Assembly (NCBI GenBank): GCA_005884715.1
Contig: VAZZ01000123.1
Location: 1 to 17,216 of the forward strand
Direction of reading: 5' to 3'
Length of the DNA stretch: 17,216 bases
Origin: Alphaproteobacteria bacterium
GTDB lineage: Bacteria; Pseudomonadota; Alphaproteobacteria; Rhizobiales; Aestuariivirgaceae
In this document: positions 6,378-13,216 of the stretch, one piece after another
How the letters are laid out: the number at the start of each line of letters is the position of its first letter
How positions within the stretch are numbered: the stretch's first letter is position 1
Made by a program: the position numbers and the translations under genes
The notes under the pieces: model-generated
Database searches by the model: none
What the model was told of the DNA's origin: nothing
The model's input: only the letters and a program-made list of their open reading frames with translations

Positions 6378-7820
6378 TCAGCGCAATGCCTGCGCAAGCC
6401 TCCTGATCGAGGCCTCGATCACCGTTTCATCGAAACCCGCATAACCCAATACCAGGCCGTGCCGGAAGGGCTGGCCGGCGTAGTAGTCGGAAAGCGCGGG
6501 CGCCAGCAGTCCGGCCGTGGCGGCCCGCTTCGATGCCTCACGATCATTCATGCCGTTCTCGATCGTGCAGATGAGATGCATGCCGGCGGGCTCAGGTGCG
6601 GTCGCAAGCACGCCCGCCGCATGGCGCGCGATCGCATCGCGCAGCGCCAGCTGCCGCTTGGTGTAGAGGCGGCGCATACGCCTGATGTGGATGGCGTAGT
6701 GGCCGAGCCGCATGAAGTCGGCGAGCACCGGCTGCAGGAAAAGCGAGACGCGCGCACCTCGCTCGCGCATGACCGCTGAAATGTCGTTGATCAGACTATG
6801 CGGCACCACGAGATAGCCGATGCGCAGGCCAGGCAGCATGGTCTTGGAGAACGAGCCCAGCGAAATGACGACGCCCGCCTCATCGACGCCCATCAGCGCC
6901 GGCAGCGGCTTGCCGTGATAGCGGTATTCGCTGTCATAGTCGTCCTCGATGATCCAGGTCTTGCGCAAGCGTGCCCATTCGAGCAGCGCCAGGCGGCGAG
7001 CGAGCGGCATGGTCATGCCGAGCGGGTAATGGCGCGCCGGCGTGACAACGGCCGCGCGCGCGTCCTTGGGGCCCTTCGCGATATCGAGGCCATCTTCATC
7101 GACCGGTAACGGCACGGTCTTGAGCCCCAGTTCCGAAAATGTCTTGCGGATCAGGACGTAACCCGGCTCTTCGATGATGACCTTGTCGCCGCGACTGAGG
7201 ATGCTCTGGGCCAGAAGTTCGAGCGCTTCGCCGGCACCGCTGGTGATGACGACCTGCTCGGGCGCACAGCGCATGCCGCGAAACGCGCGCAAGTGATCGG
7301 CAATGGCGAGCCTCAGCGGTGCCCAGCCCAAAGGATCGGGCGAAGACAGGAGCTCGCGTATCGGATTGCGCCAGGTCTTGAGCATGAGCTTGGCCCAGAT
7401 CTCATGCGGAAACAAAGCGAGCTCCGGAGCGGCCGGTTGGAATGGCCTCACCTCGTCAGGGCGCGGGAGCACGCTCTCGGCCAAGGGGGCCGCCTGCTCG
7501 GCTGCCCGCAATACGTGATCGGGCAGATCGGGCGCCACGTAGACACCCGAGCCATGCCGGCCCTCGGCATAGCCCTCGGCAATGAGCTCATCGATAGCGG
7601 CGACCACCGTGGCCCGGGACACGCCCAGTTCCTCGGCGTAGATCCGGCTCGAGGGCAGACGGGCGCCGGGCGCTATCGTCTGGGCCAGGATGAGGCGCTT
7701 GAGCTCCTGGGCGAGCTGACGGTGCAACGGTTCGCGGTCGGCCCGGTCGAGACTGATGCCCGCGAGTGCGGCCTCTCCAGAAGTGGACTGCCTGTCTCTT
7801 ATTGATGTGGCCCTTTTCAT
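6378..7820 (-). CDS. MocR/GabR-type regulator (GntR winged helix fused to aminotransferase-like domain)
   Basis: A 480-residue protein with a GntR-type winged helix (residues about 30-98: PLHRQLAQELKRLI, LPSSRIYAEELGVSRATV, GSGVYV) joined to a fold-type I aminotransferase-like domain (about 125-480). The PLP site is intact: SGAGEALELLAQ (about 194-205), EDDYDSEYR (292-300) and Schiff-base Lys326 in SLGSFSKT. Members use PLP or an amine-PLP adduct as signal. The ATG at 7818-7820 is used because the N-terminal sequence is family-like from there. A perfect inverted repeat straddles this start codon, suggesting autoregulation. It is divergent from a flavoprotein of the pyridoxamine-phosphate-oxidase superfamily and its stop is 12 bases before the amidohydrolase start, so both are likely targets or partners. 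Which MocR subgroup (PdxR, GabR, TauR or other) is not clear. Confidence 0.92.
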   Translation of the reverse strand: MKRATSIRDRQSTSGEAALAGISLDRADREPLHRQLAQELKRLILAQTIAPGARLPSSRIYAEELGVSRATVVAAIDELIAEGYAEGRHGSGVYVAPDLPDHVLRAAEQAAPLAESVLPRPDEVRPFQPAAPELALFPHEIWAKLMLKTWRNPIRELLSSPDPLGWAPLRLAIADHLRAFRGMRCAPEQVVITSGAGEALELLAQSILSRGDKVIIEEPGYVLIRKTFSELGLKTVPLPVDEDGLDIAKGPKDARAAVVTPARHYPLGMTMPLARRLALLEWARLRKTWIIEDDYDSEYRYHGKPLPALMGVDEAGVVISLGSFSKTMLPGLRIGYLVVPHSLINDISAVMRERGARVSLFLQPVLADFMRLGHYAIHIRRMRRLYTKRQLALRDAIARHAAGVLATAPEPAGMHLICTIENGMNDREASKRAATAGLLAPALSDYYAGQPFRHGLVLGYAGFDETVIEASIRRLAQALR

Positions 7821-7833
7821 CAGTCCACTTCTG
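7778..7833. promoter_or_regulatory. Perfect 13-bp inverted repeat, probable MocR operator
   Basis: CAGAAGTGGACTG (7778-7790) and CAGTCCACTTCTG (7821-7833) are exact reverse complements with a 30-base spacer, about four helical turns centre to centre. One arm is inside the regulator gene (codons 11-14), the other just upstream of its ATG and about 36 bases before the divergent flavoprotein's ATG. Position and symmetry suggest an operator controlling both genes. Some MocR proteins bind paired sites about this far apart; binding here is inferred. Confidence 0.6.
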
Positions 7834-7868
7834 CCACAATCATCGAGTCCTGAACAGAGGAGATCTCA

Positions 7869-8606
7869 ATGTCCAGCAGGCATGAGGGTTCTGGAGCGCT
7901 TCCTTATCGCCAAAGTCGAGCAACCCCGGATCAAGTCCGGGGCAGGCCTTTGGCGGGAAGCGCTGTGGCGCCGTCCGAGCGTGTCCGCGTAAAGAGACTG
8001 CATGAGCGCGGGCATTATGACGCCGAAACCATCCATCCGATCCTCGATGCCATGCCGATCTGCAGCGTCGGCTATGTCTTCAATGGCAGTCCTTATGTGA
8101 CACCTACCCTGCAATGGCGGGAAGGCGGCCATATCTACTGGCACGGCTCCTCCGCCAGCCGCATGCTGGAAGCCGTCGCGGAAGCCGAAGTCTGCGTCAC
8201 CGTCACGATCATGGATGGTTTCGTGCTGGCGCGCTCGGCCTTCCATCATTCCGCCAATTACCGATCCGTGATGGTGCTCGGGACGGCGCGCAAGATCACC
8301 GACAGGGACGAAAAGGAAGCGCGTCTCAAGGTCTTCGTCGATAGTCTGTTTCCCGGGCGGTGGGACATGCTGCGGCCAATGAATGCCCAAGAGTTCAAGG
8401 CGACGACAGTGATGTCGTTGCCGCTCGCAGAGGCTTCGGCGAAGATCCGTACCGGTGGGCCAAAGGATGATGAGGAAGACTACAAGCTGCCGATCTGGGC
8501 CGGCGTAGTGCCGCTTCACATGCAAATTGGGGGACCTATCGCCGATAAGCTCAACCTTGCCGGCCTGGCACCGCCGGCCCATGTGACAGGTGTGAAATTA
8601 GGGTAG
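7869..8606 (+). CDS. FMN-binding split-barrel protein (pyridoxamine-phosphate-oxidase-like, NimA-related)
   Basis: A 245-residue protein of the Pyridox_ox_2 type. The recognisable domain starts at APSERVRVKRLHERGHYD (about residue 34) and shows MPICSVGYV, PYVTPTLQWREGGHIYWHGS, VLARSAFHHSANYRS and LFPGRWDMLRPM, then the C-terminal KIRTGGPKDDEEDY and WAGVVP blocks. Family members bind FMN or a related flavin cofactor; the reaction is unknown here. Two starts are possible. The ATG at 7869 has an excellent AGAGGAG site but puts a palindromic repeat (7895-7964) in frame, adding about 24 foreign residues (9-32). The GTG at 7965 sits directly after the repeat, with GGGAAG upstream, and gives the normal family N-terminus. 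I list the ATG because its ribosome-binding site is better. It is divergent from the MocR gene across the inverted repeat. Confidence 0.88.
   Translation: MSSRHEGSGALPYRQSRATPDQVRGRPLAGSAVAPSERVRVKRLHERGHYDAETIHPILDAMPICSVGYVFNGSPYVTPTLQWREGGHIYWHGSSASRMLEAVAEAEVCVTVTIMDGFVLARSAFHHSANYRSVMVLGTARKITDRDEKEARLKVFVDSLFPGRWDMLRPMNAQEFKATTVMSLPLAEASAKIRTGGPKDDEEDYKLPIWAGVVPLHMQIGGPIADKLNLAGLAPPAHVTGVKLG
7895..7964. repeat. 70-bp nested palindromic element (E1) inside a coding frame
   Basis: Three nested pairs of arms match perfectly: AGCGCTTCC (7895-7903) with GGAAGCGCT (7956-7964), CGCCAAAG (7908-7915) with CTTTGGCG (7948-7955), and CCCCGGA (7924-7930) with TCCGGGG (7936-7942) around a TCAAG loop. 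The left side has two short unpaired stretches, so RNA would fold as a long bulged hairpin. A decayed relative lies at 1858-1926. The element sits in frame with no stop codon near the start of the flavoprotein gene. Confidence 0.85.
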
Positions 8607-8619
8607 TAGAGTTCCAGCC

Positions 8620-9066
8620 ATGCTCACCGATGAAATGAAGTCGATCATCGCGACCTATCCTCTGGGTTTCGTCGCCAGCGTCAATGAAGACGGCACGCCC
8701 AACCTGTCGCCAAAGGGCACTTTCGTCTTGCTCAATGATACACAGCTGGTCTTCGGGCATATCCGCTCGCCCGGCACGATAGCGAACATCGCCAGGCGGC
8801 CCGTGATCGAGGTCAATTTCCTCGACGTGCTGGCGCGCAAAGCGGTGAGGCTGCGCGGGCGCGCCTGCATGTTCTCCAGAAGCGCGCCTGAATTCGCTCA
8901 ACTCTTTGCCGCACTTGCCGGCTGGAAGGGCTATACCGAATTGATGAAGGCGGTTGTTCGTGTCGATATCGAAACGGCGAGCCTCATTCTTTCGCCGGCC
9001 TATGACATCGGTCACACGGAAGCTCAATTGCGCGAGCAGTATAAAGCGAAATTCACTTCGCTCTGA
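8620..9066 (+). CDS. Pyridoxamine 5'-phosphate oxidase family protein, small
   Basis: A 148-residue single-domain FMN-binding split barrel of the Putative_PNPOx type. Typical blocks are LGFVASVNEDGTPNLSPKGT (about residues 16-35), LVFGHIRSPGTIANI (about 43-57) and EVNFLDVLARKAVRLRG (about 64-80). True pyridoxine oxidase (PdxH) is longer and has a C-terminal substrate motif absent here, so this is a general flavin or F420-like reductase-type member without an assigned reaction. It starts 13 bases after the previous flavoprotein gene on the same strand, which suggests one transcript, and ends at a clear hairpin terminator. The two neighbours belong to the same superfamily but to different subgroups, so they are not a recent tandem duplication. 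The Shine-Dalgarno sequence is weak. Confidence 0.9.
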   Translation: MLTDEMKSIIATYPLGFVASVNEDGTPNLSPKGTFVLLNDTQLVFGHIRSPGTIANIARRPVIEVNFLDVLARKAVRLRGRACMFSRSAPEFAQLFAALAGWKGYTELMKAVVRVDIETASLILSPAYDIGHTEAQLREQYKAKFTSL

Positions 9067-9068
9067 AG

Positions 9069-9090
9069 ACGCGGCACCGGCCGCGTTTAC
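9069..9090 (+). terminator. Hairpin terminator after the flavoprotein pair
   Basis: ACGCGGC (9069-9075) and GCCGCGT (9080-9086) form a perfect 7-bp stem with an ACCG loop two bases after the stop codon, followed by a modest T-rich stretch. Bases 9091-9240 beyond it hold no gene or signal that I can support. Confidence 0.65.
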
Positions 9091-9240
9091 TATTCTCAGC
9101 GCCCTGCATAATCTCGTTGACAGGATGGCCTCATCGGCAGTCTCGAGGCGCTCCGAGGTCCCATGCGCTATATCGTCCATGCCAGGCCGAAGCGGACCGT
9201 GATGTTCGGCGATAGCCGGCGCTTCGCGCATCACGCTCTA

Positions 9241-9270
9241 TTGAATCCTCCGGTTCTCCGGCGCTACACT
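9241..9270 (+). promoter_or_regulatory. Predicted promoter of the amidotransferase gene
   Basis: TTGAAT (9241-9246) and TACACT (9265-9270) are spaced 18 bases apart. The expected transcription start is about 9277-9278, at the A of the ATG. The -10 box lies inside a small inverted repeat, GCGCTA-CAC-TAGCGC (9261-9275). No Shine-Dalgarno sequence is seen, so a leaderless mRNA is plausible. Confidence 0.35.
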
Positions 9271-9277
9271 AGCGCTC

Positions 9278-10006
9278 ATGAAACTCCTCGTCTTCCAGCA
9301 CCTCGCTTGCGAACATCCCGCCGTCCTGCGCAATTTCCTGAAGGAAGACGGCATCTCCTGGGATACAGTCGCGCTCGATGAAGGCCAGGCGATACCGGCA
9401 CTTGAATCCTATGACATGCTGTGGGTAATGGGCGGTCCGATGGATGTGTGGGATGTCGAAGAGCATCCCTGGCTCGTTGCCGAGAAGCGCGCCATCCGCC
9501 GCTGGGTCCGCGACCTCAAACGCCCTTTCCTCGGCGTCTGCCTCGGTCACCAGCTCCTTGCCGATGCGCTCAATGGCACCTGCGGGCCGCAGCGTCCTCC
9601 TGAAGTCGGCATTCTCGACATCCTGCTCACCGATGCCGGCAAGAGCGATCCGGTCTTTTCAGGTTTGCCGCACAAAATGAAAGCCCTGCAATGGCACGGT
9701 GTACAAGTCGCGCAGCCGCCCGAGAATGCGGTGGTGCTGGCGCACTCGGATGTGTGCGCGGTGCAGGCGATGCGCATCGGCCGGCATGCTTATTCGATGC
9801 AATATCATGTCGAGCTCGAGCCCAACACCATTCCTGACTGGGGCAAGGTGCCGGCCTATGAGAAGGCGCTTGCCAAAGTGCGCGGCCCGAATGCGTTGCA
9901 GGGCCTCGCCAGGGAAGCCGAGCCCTTGATGCCCGGTTTCATCGCCAATGCGCGTCAGCTTTATCGCAATTTCATGGCAGTCGCCGCACCCGCCACGGCG
10001 AAATAG
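9278..10006 (+). CDS. Class I glutamine amidotransferase (GMP-synthase-like domain protein)
   Basis: A 242-residue stand-alone class I glutamine amidotransferase domain. The nucleophile elbow is FLGVCLGHQLLAD with Cys88; His177 and Glu179 in MQYHVELEP complete the triad. The oxyanion-region motif WVMGGPMDVW (about 49-58) is also family-like. Such proteins release ammonia from glutamine or act as gamma-glutamyl hydrolases; without a fused or adjacent synthetase domain, the partner or substrate is unknown. It is not GuaA, which carries an ATP-pyrophosphatase domain. The gene stands alone on its strand, about 210 bases after the flavoproteins, with its own predicted promoter. It ends only 5 bases from the end of the convergent phosphate permease gene, with no terminator visible between them. 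Confidence 0.9.
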   Translation: MKLLVFQHLACEHPAVLRNFLKEDGISWDTVALDEGQAIPALESYDMLWVMGGPMDVWDVEEHPWLVAEKRAIRRWVRDLKRPFLGVCLGHQLLADALNGTCGPQRPPEVGILDILLTDAGKSDPVFSGLPHKMKALQWHGVQVAQPPENAVVLAHSDVCAVQAMRIGRHAYSMQYHVELEPNTIPDWGKVPAYEKALAKVRGPNALQGLAREAEPLMPGFIANARQLYRNFMAVAAPATAK

Positions 10007-10011
10007 GACAC

Positions 10012-11130
10012 CTAGCTCCAGCCGAGCAGTTCAAGCAACCACAGCAAACCATAGGCGAGGCCTCCCGCTGCGGGAAACGTCAGTATCCACCCCCAGATGA
10101 TGCGCTCGATCACGGTCCATTTCAGCGCGCGGGAGGACTTGGCGAAGCCCACACCCATGATCGCAGTCGATATGCTGTGGGTGGTCGATACCGGCATCCC
10201 GAAATGCGCAGCAATCGTCAGGATGGTCGCCGAACTCGTTTCGGCCGCGAAGCCGTTGATCGGATGCAGCTTGACCATCTTGTGCCCGAGAGTCTTGATG
10301 ATGCGCCAGCCCCCGATGGCTGTGCCGGCCGCCATCACCAATGCACAAGTGACGATGATCCAGCTGTCGATGCCGTCACTGCCCTCATCGGGACGCAGGA
10401 ACTGCGCCCAGGCCGGCAATCCATCGAGGGCGCCGGCGTTCTGCGCTCCGAGGAGCGCCAGCGCCATGATGCCCATGGTCTTTTGCGCATCGTTGCGCCC
10501 ATGGGCGAGGCCCATATAGGCCGCGGAAGCCAGTTGCGCCCTTCCGAAGATGGCATTGACCCAGAGCGGACGCGCTATGCGGGCCAAGGGTCCGCCCGCC
10601 TGCGCCAGAGCGGAGATGATCCCCCAAAGAGCGACCATCATGATGACGCCCAGGGTGAAGCCGGCCACTAGGGAAGTCACCATGGGGAGGAGGACCTTCC
10701 ACAGAAGGCCTTCATTTTTGGTCCAGTCGCCGACCGTCTTCGACCAGATCAACGCGCCCCAATTATTGTCCGCCGCGGCGAGAGCGGCACCGCAGAGCCC
10801 GCCTATCAAAGCATGTGACGAAGAGGATGGCAGACCGCGCCACCAGGTCAAGAGGTTCCAGATTGTTCCGCCCAGTAGCGCGCACAGGATCACCTGCAGC
10901 GTGACATCGACCACGCCAGTGTCGACGAGCCCCGAGGCGATGGTCTTGGCCACGGCCGTGCCCCAGAACGCCCCGATGAGATTGGTAGAGGCCGCCAGCA
11001 TGATCGCCTGGCCCGGCGACAGCACCTTGGTCGCAACCACCGTGGCGATGGAATTGGCCGTGTCATGGAATCCGTTGATGAACTCGAAGGCCAGCGCGAC
11101 CAGCACAACCGTCAAGATGAGGATGAGCAT
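10012..11130 (-). CDS. PiT family inorganic phosphate permease
   Basis: A 372-residue inner-membrane transporter of the PiT family (low-affinity proton- or sodium-coupled phosphate or metal-phosphate uptake). The first conserved repeat lies at the N-terminus (FEFINGFHDTANSIATVVAT, about 15-34); central and C-terminal repeats include AHGRNDAQKTMG and HPINGFAAETSSATI. Signature patterns such as GLPSSSSHALIGGLCG and GMPVSTTHSISTAIMG are present, and about ten hydrophobic segments can be seen. It is shorter than E. coli PitA (about 500 residues) but matches the compact form usual in alphaproteobacteria. The ATG at 11130 lies 10 bases after the DUF47 gene's stop, so the two form an operon. Its 3' end is 5 bases from the convergent amidotransferase gene. 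Confidence 0.94.
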   Translation of the reverse strand: MLILILTVVLVALAFEFINGFHDTANSIATVVATKVLSPGQAIMLAASTNLIGAFWGTAVAKTIASGLVDTGVVDVTLQVILCALLGGTIWNLLTWWRGLPSSSSHALIGGLCGAALAAADNNWGALIWSKTVGDWTKNEGLLWKVLLPMVTSLVAGFTLGVIMMVALWGIISALAQAGGPLARIARPLWVNAIFGRAQLASAAYMGLAHGRNDAQKTMGIMALALLGAQNAGALDGLPAWAQFLRPDEGSDGIDSWIIVTCALVMAAGTAIGGWRIIKTLGHKMVKLHPINGFAAETSSATILTIAAHFGMPVSTTHSISTAIMGVGFAKSSRALKWTVIERIIWGWILTFPAAGGLAYGLLWLLELLGWS

Positions 11131-11140
11131 AGGTTTGCCG

Positions 11141-11767
11141 TCAGCTGTTCTTCAACGCGACTTGATAGACCACCGCACCGGCATCCCGGCACCGGTCAAT
11201 CGCCTTTTCAAGGATCTCGAAGAATTCTTTGAGCAGGAACATGCGAATGGCGTCGAGATCGCCGGCATAGAATTCGCGATATAATTCCAGCAACAGCCGA
11301 TCTGCCTCCGTTTCGATGGCATGCAACTGATCCTCAAGCGACTTTATCGTCTCCAGGCGGAGCCGGGGCAGTTCCCTGTCCATGTCGAGGACGATCCCCG
11401 ACGCCTTCACCAGCATGGCGGCACGCGGCGCGAAATCAACGTCGGCAAGCCGGTGGGCCGCAAAAGCAAAGCGATCCGCAAAACGCTCGGCCTGCTTGGA
11501 TATCTTGTAGAGGGCTGTGCGCAACTCCTCGATATCCTCGCGCTCGATGGGTGTTATAAAACTATCCACCAGCGCCTGGCTGATCTTGACCGTCGCCTCC
11601 CTTTGCCGTTGCCTCGCGAGCCTGATCGCCTCCAGTCCGGTGGCGCCCGTTGCCGGGCTGAGGATATCATGCAGCGCCTTGGCGCTCTCATGGGCCGCTT
11701 CTGCCGCAGCCTCGAGCAGTTCGTAAAATTGCTTGCCTGAGCCAAAAATCGTCTGAAGGGAAAACAT
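11141..11767 (-). CDS. DUF47 family protein, Pit accessory protein (PhoU-like)
   Basis: A 208-residue all-helical protein of the DUF47 (PhoU-like) family, starting MFSLQTIFGSGKQFYELLEA. Features include the AHESAKALHDIL helix, RQRQREATVKISQALVDSFI, the ITPIEREDIEELRTALYKI stretch, and acidic residues in a long C-terminal helix (DQLHAIETEADRLLLELY). Members are nearly always encoded next to a PiT transporter and are thought to modulate it. Here the permease gene follows after 10 bases, supporting that role. The ATG has AAGGA about 7 bases upstream. It begins about 50 bases after the M20 dipeptidase stop on the same strand, so a longer transcript is possible but a functional link to the peptidase is not implied. 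Confidence 0.92.
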   Translation of the reverse strand: MFSLQTIFGSGKQFYELLEAAAEAAHESAKALHDILSPATGATGLEAIRLARQRQREATVKISQALVDSFITPIEREDIEELRTALYKISKQAERFADRFAFAAHRLADVDFAPRAAMLVKASGIVLDMDRELPRLRLETIKSLEDQLHAIETEADRLLLELYREFYAGDLDAIRMFLLKEFFEILEKAIDRCRDAGAVVYQVALKNS

Positions 11768-11818
11768 TGCGGATCCTTGCCGGATTGGTTGGCGGTGACA
11801 GCACTTGATAGACGAAAA

Positions 11819-13216
11819 TTACCGGGCCAGCGCCGCGAGAATGCGCACCCAGCTTCGGATACCGCGATGGAAACTCGAGAGATTGTATTTCTCATTCGGG
11901 CTGTGGAGCGCGTCGTCATTGAGGCCGAAGCCGATCAGCACGCTGTCCATGCCAAGGATATCCTTGAAATAGCGCACGATCGGAATTGAGCCGCCCGAAC
12001 CGATGAGCGCAGTGTCGCGGCCGAACTCATCCTTGAGGGCCTTCGCACTCTTGCGGATGAGCGGTGATGTGCCGGCGATCTCACTCGCAGGACTCCCTGA
12101 TCCATAAGCAGCAAAGTCGATCCGACAGTCCTTCGGCACCTCAGCCTTGGCGAAGGCACGGAAAGCCTTCAGGATCTTTTCCGGCTTCTGCTTGCCGACG
12201 AGGCGGAAGGTGAGCTTGGCATGGGCTTGCGAGGGAATGACGGTCTTGGTGCCCGCTCCCATATAGCCGCCCCATATGCCGTTCACCTCAGCGGTCGGCC
12301 GCGCCCAGACCTGCTCCAGCGCGCCCTTGCCCTTTTCGCCCGCCGGCACCGACAGGCCGACTTCCCTCAGGAACTTCCGGTCGGAGAATTTGAGCTTCTG
12401 CCACTGCACCTTGACCTCCTTGGGAAGATCGCTGACGCCTTCGTAGAAGCCGGGGATGGTGACCTTGCCGTTCTTGTCGTGAAGCTTCGACAGCAGTCTC
12501 GACAGGATGCGGATGGGATTGGCGGCGGGTCCGCCATAGGCGCCCGAATGCAGATCGACGCGCGGGCCGGTGATGGTGATCTCGTCCTTGACCATGCCGC
12601 GCAAGCGCGTGGTGATCGCCGGCGTCTTCTCGTCCCACATATTGGTGTCGCACACGAATGCCGCATCGCAGCTGAGTTCGCCCCTATTCTGCTTGAGAAA
12701 GGGAATGAGGCTCGGCGAGCCCGATTCCTCTTCACCCTCGATCAGGATCGTGGCCTTGAGCGGCAGCGTGCCGGTTGTCGTGATCCAGGCCCGCATCGCC
12801 TCGATAAAGGTCATGAGCTGGCCTTTGTCATCTGCGGTGCCGCGGCCATAAAGACGCACGATGCCATCCTTGCCGGTGCGTTTCTCCGGCTGGAAAGGCG
12901 GCGTCATCCATTTATCCAGCGGATCGGGCGGCTGCACGTCATAGTGGCCGTAGAACAGGAAATGCGGGACCTTGCCCGTTGCACCCTTGGGTTCGAAATG
13001 CGCCACCACCATCGGGTGGCCGGGCGTGTCGCGCAGCGCGGCGGAGAAGCCGAGTCCCGAGAGATCGGCAACGATGCGCTCGGCCGCCCGCCGGCAATCC
13101 TCCTTATAGGCAGTATCCGTCGAAATCGAGGGAATGCGCACCAGATCGAACAGGCGGTCGAGGCTCTGGTCGAGCGCCTTGTCCGCCTCAGCGAGGATAG
13201 TGTTGACGTCGGTCAT
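11819..13216 (-). CDS. M20 family metallodipeptidase (intact copy)
   Basis: A 465-residue cytosolic M20 peptidase of the carnosinase/CNDP-like type. The two-zinc site is complete: His91 and Asp93 in FYGHYDVQPPDPLDKW, bridging Asp129 in GRGTADDKGQ, catalytic and metal Glu residues at 162-164 in IEGEEESGS, Asp in VCDTNMWDEKTPAIT, and a C-terminal His in HSPNEKYNLSSF. The dimerisation domain in the middle contains LHSGAYGGPAANP. Such enzymes hydrolyse dipeptides or blocked amino acids; the actual substrate is unknown. Its ATG overlaps the stop of the upstream paralogue by four bases (ATGA), so the two are translationally coupled. Because the upstream copy is frameshifted, this one is probably the only working enzyme of the pair, and its reading would depend on the upstream gene's translation. 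Confidence 0.94.
   Translation of the reverse strand: MTDVNTILAEADKALDQSLDRLFDLVRIPSISTDTAYKEDCRRAAERIVADLSGLGFSAALRDTPGHPMVVAHFEPKGATGKVPHFLFYGHYDVQPPDPLDKWMTPPFQPEKRTGKDGIVRLYGRGTADDKGQLMTFIEAMRAWITTTGTLPLKATILIEGEEESGSPSLIPFLKQNRGELSCDAAFVCDTNMWDEKTPAITTRLRGMVKDEITITGPRVDLHSGAYGGPAANPIRILSRLLSKLHDKNGKVTIPGFYEGVSDLPKEVKVQWQKLKFSDRKFLREVGLSVPAGEKGKGALEQVWARPTAEVNGIWGGYMGAGTKTVIPSQAHAKLTFRLVGKQKPEKILKAFRAFAKAEVPKDCRIDFAAYGSGSPASEIAGTSPLIRKSAKALKDEFGRDTALIGSGGSIPIVRYFKDILGMDSVLIGFGLNDDALHSPNEKYNLSSFHRGIRSWVRILAALAR

Noticed and set aside
8551..9234. Minus-strand open frame of 227 codons including the 9067-9234 gap
   Set aside because: Most of it mirrors the small flavoprotein gene; the part in the gap shows no recognisable motif or ribosome-binding site.
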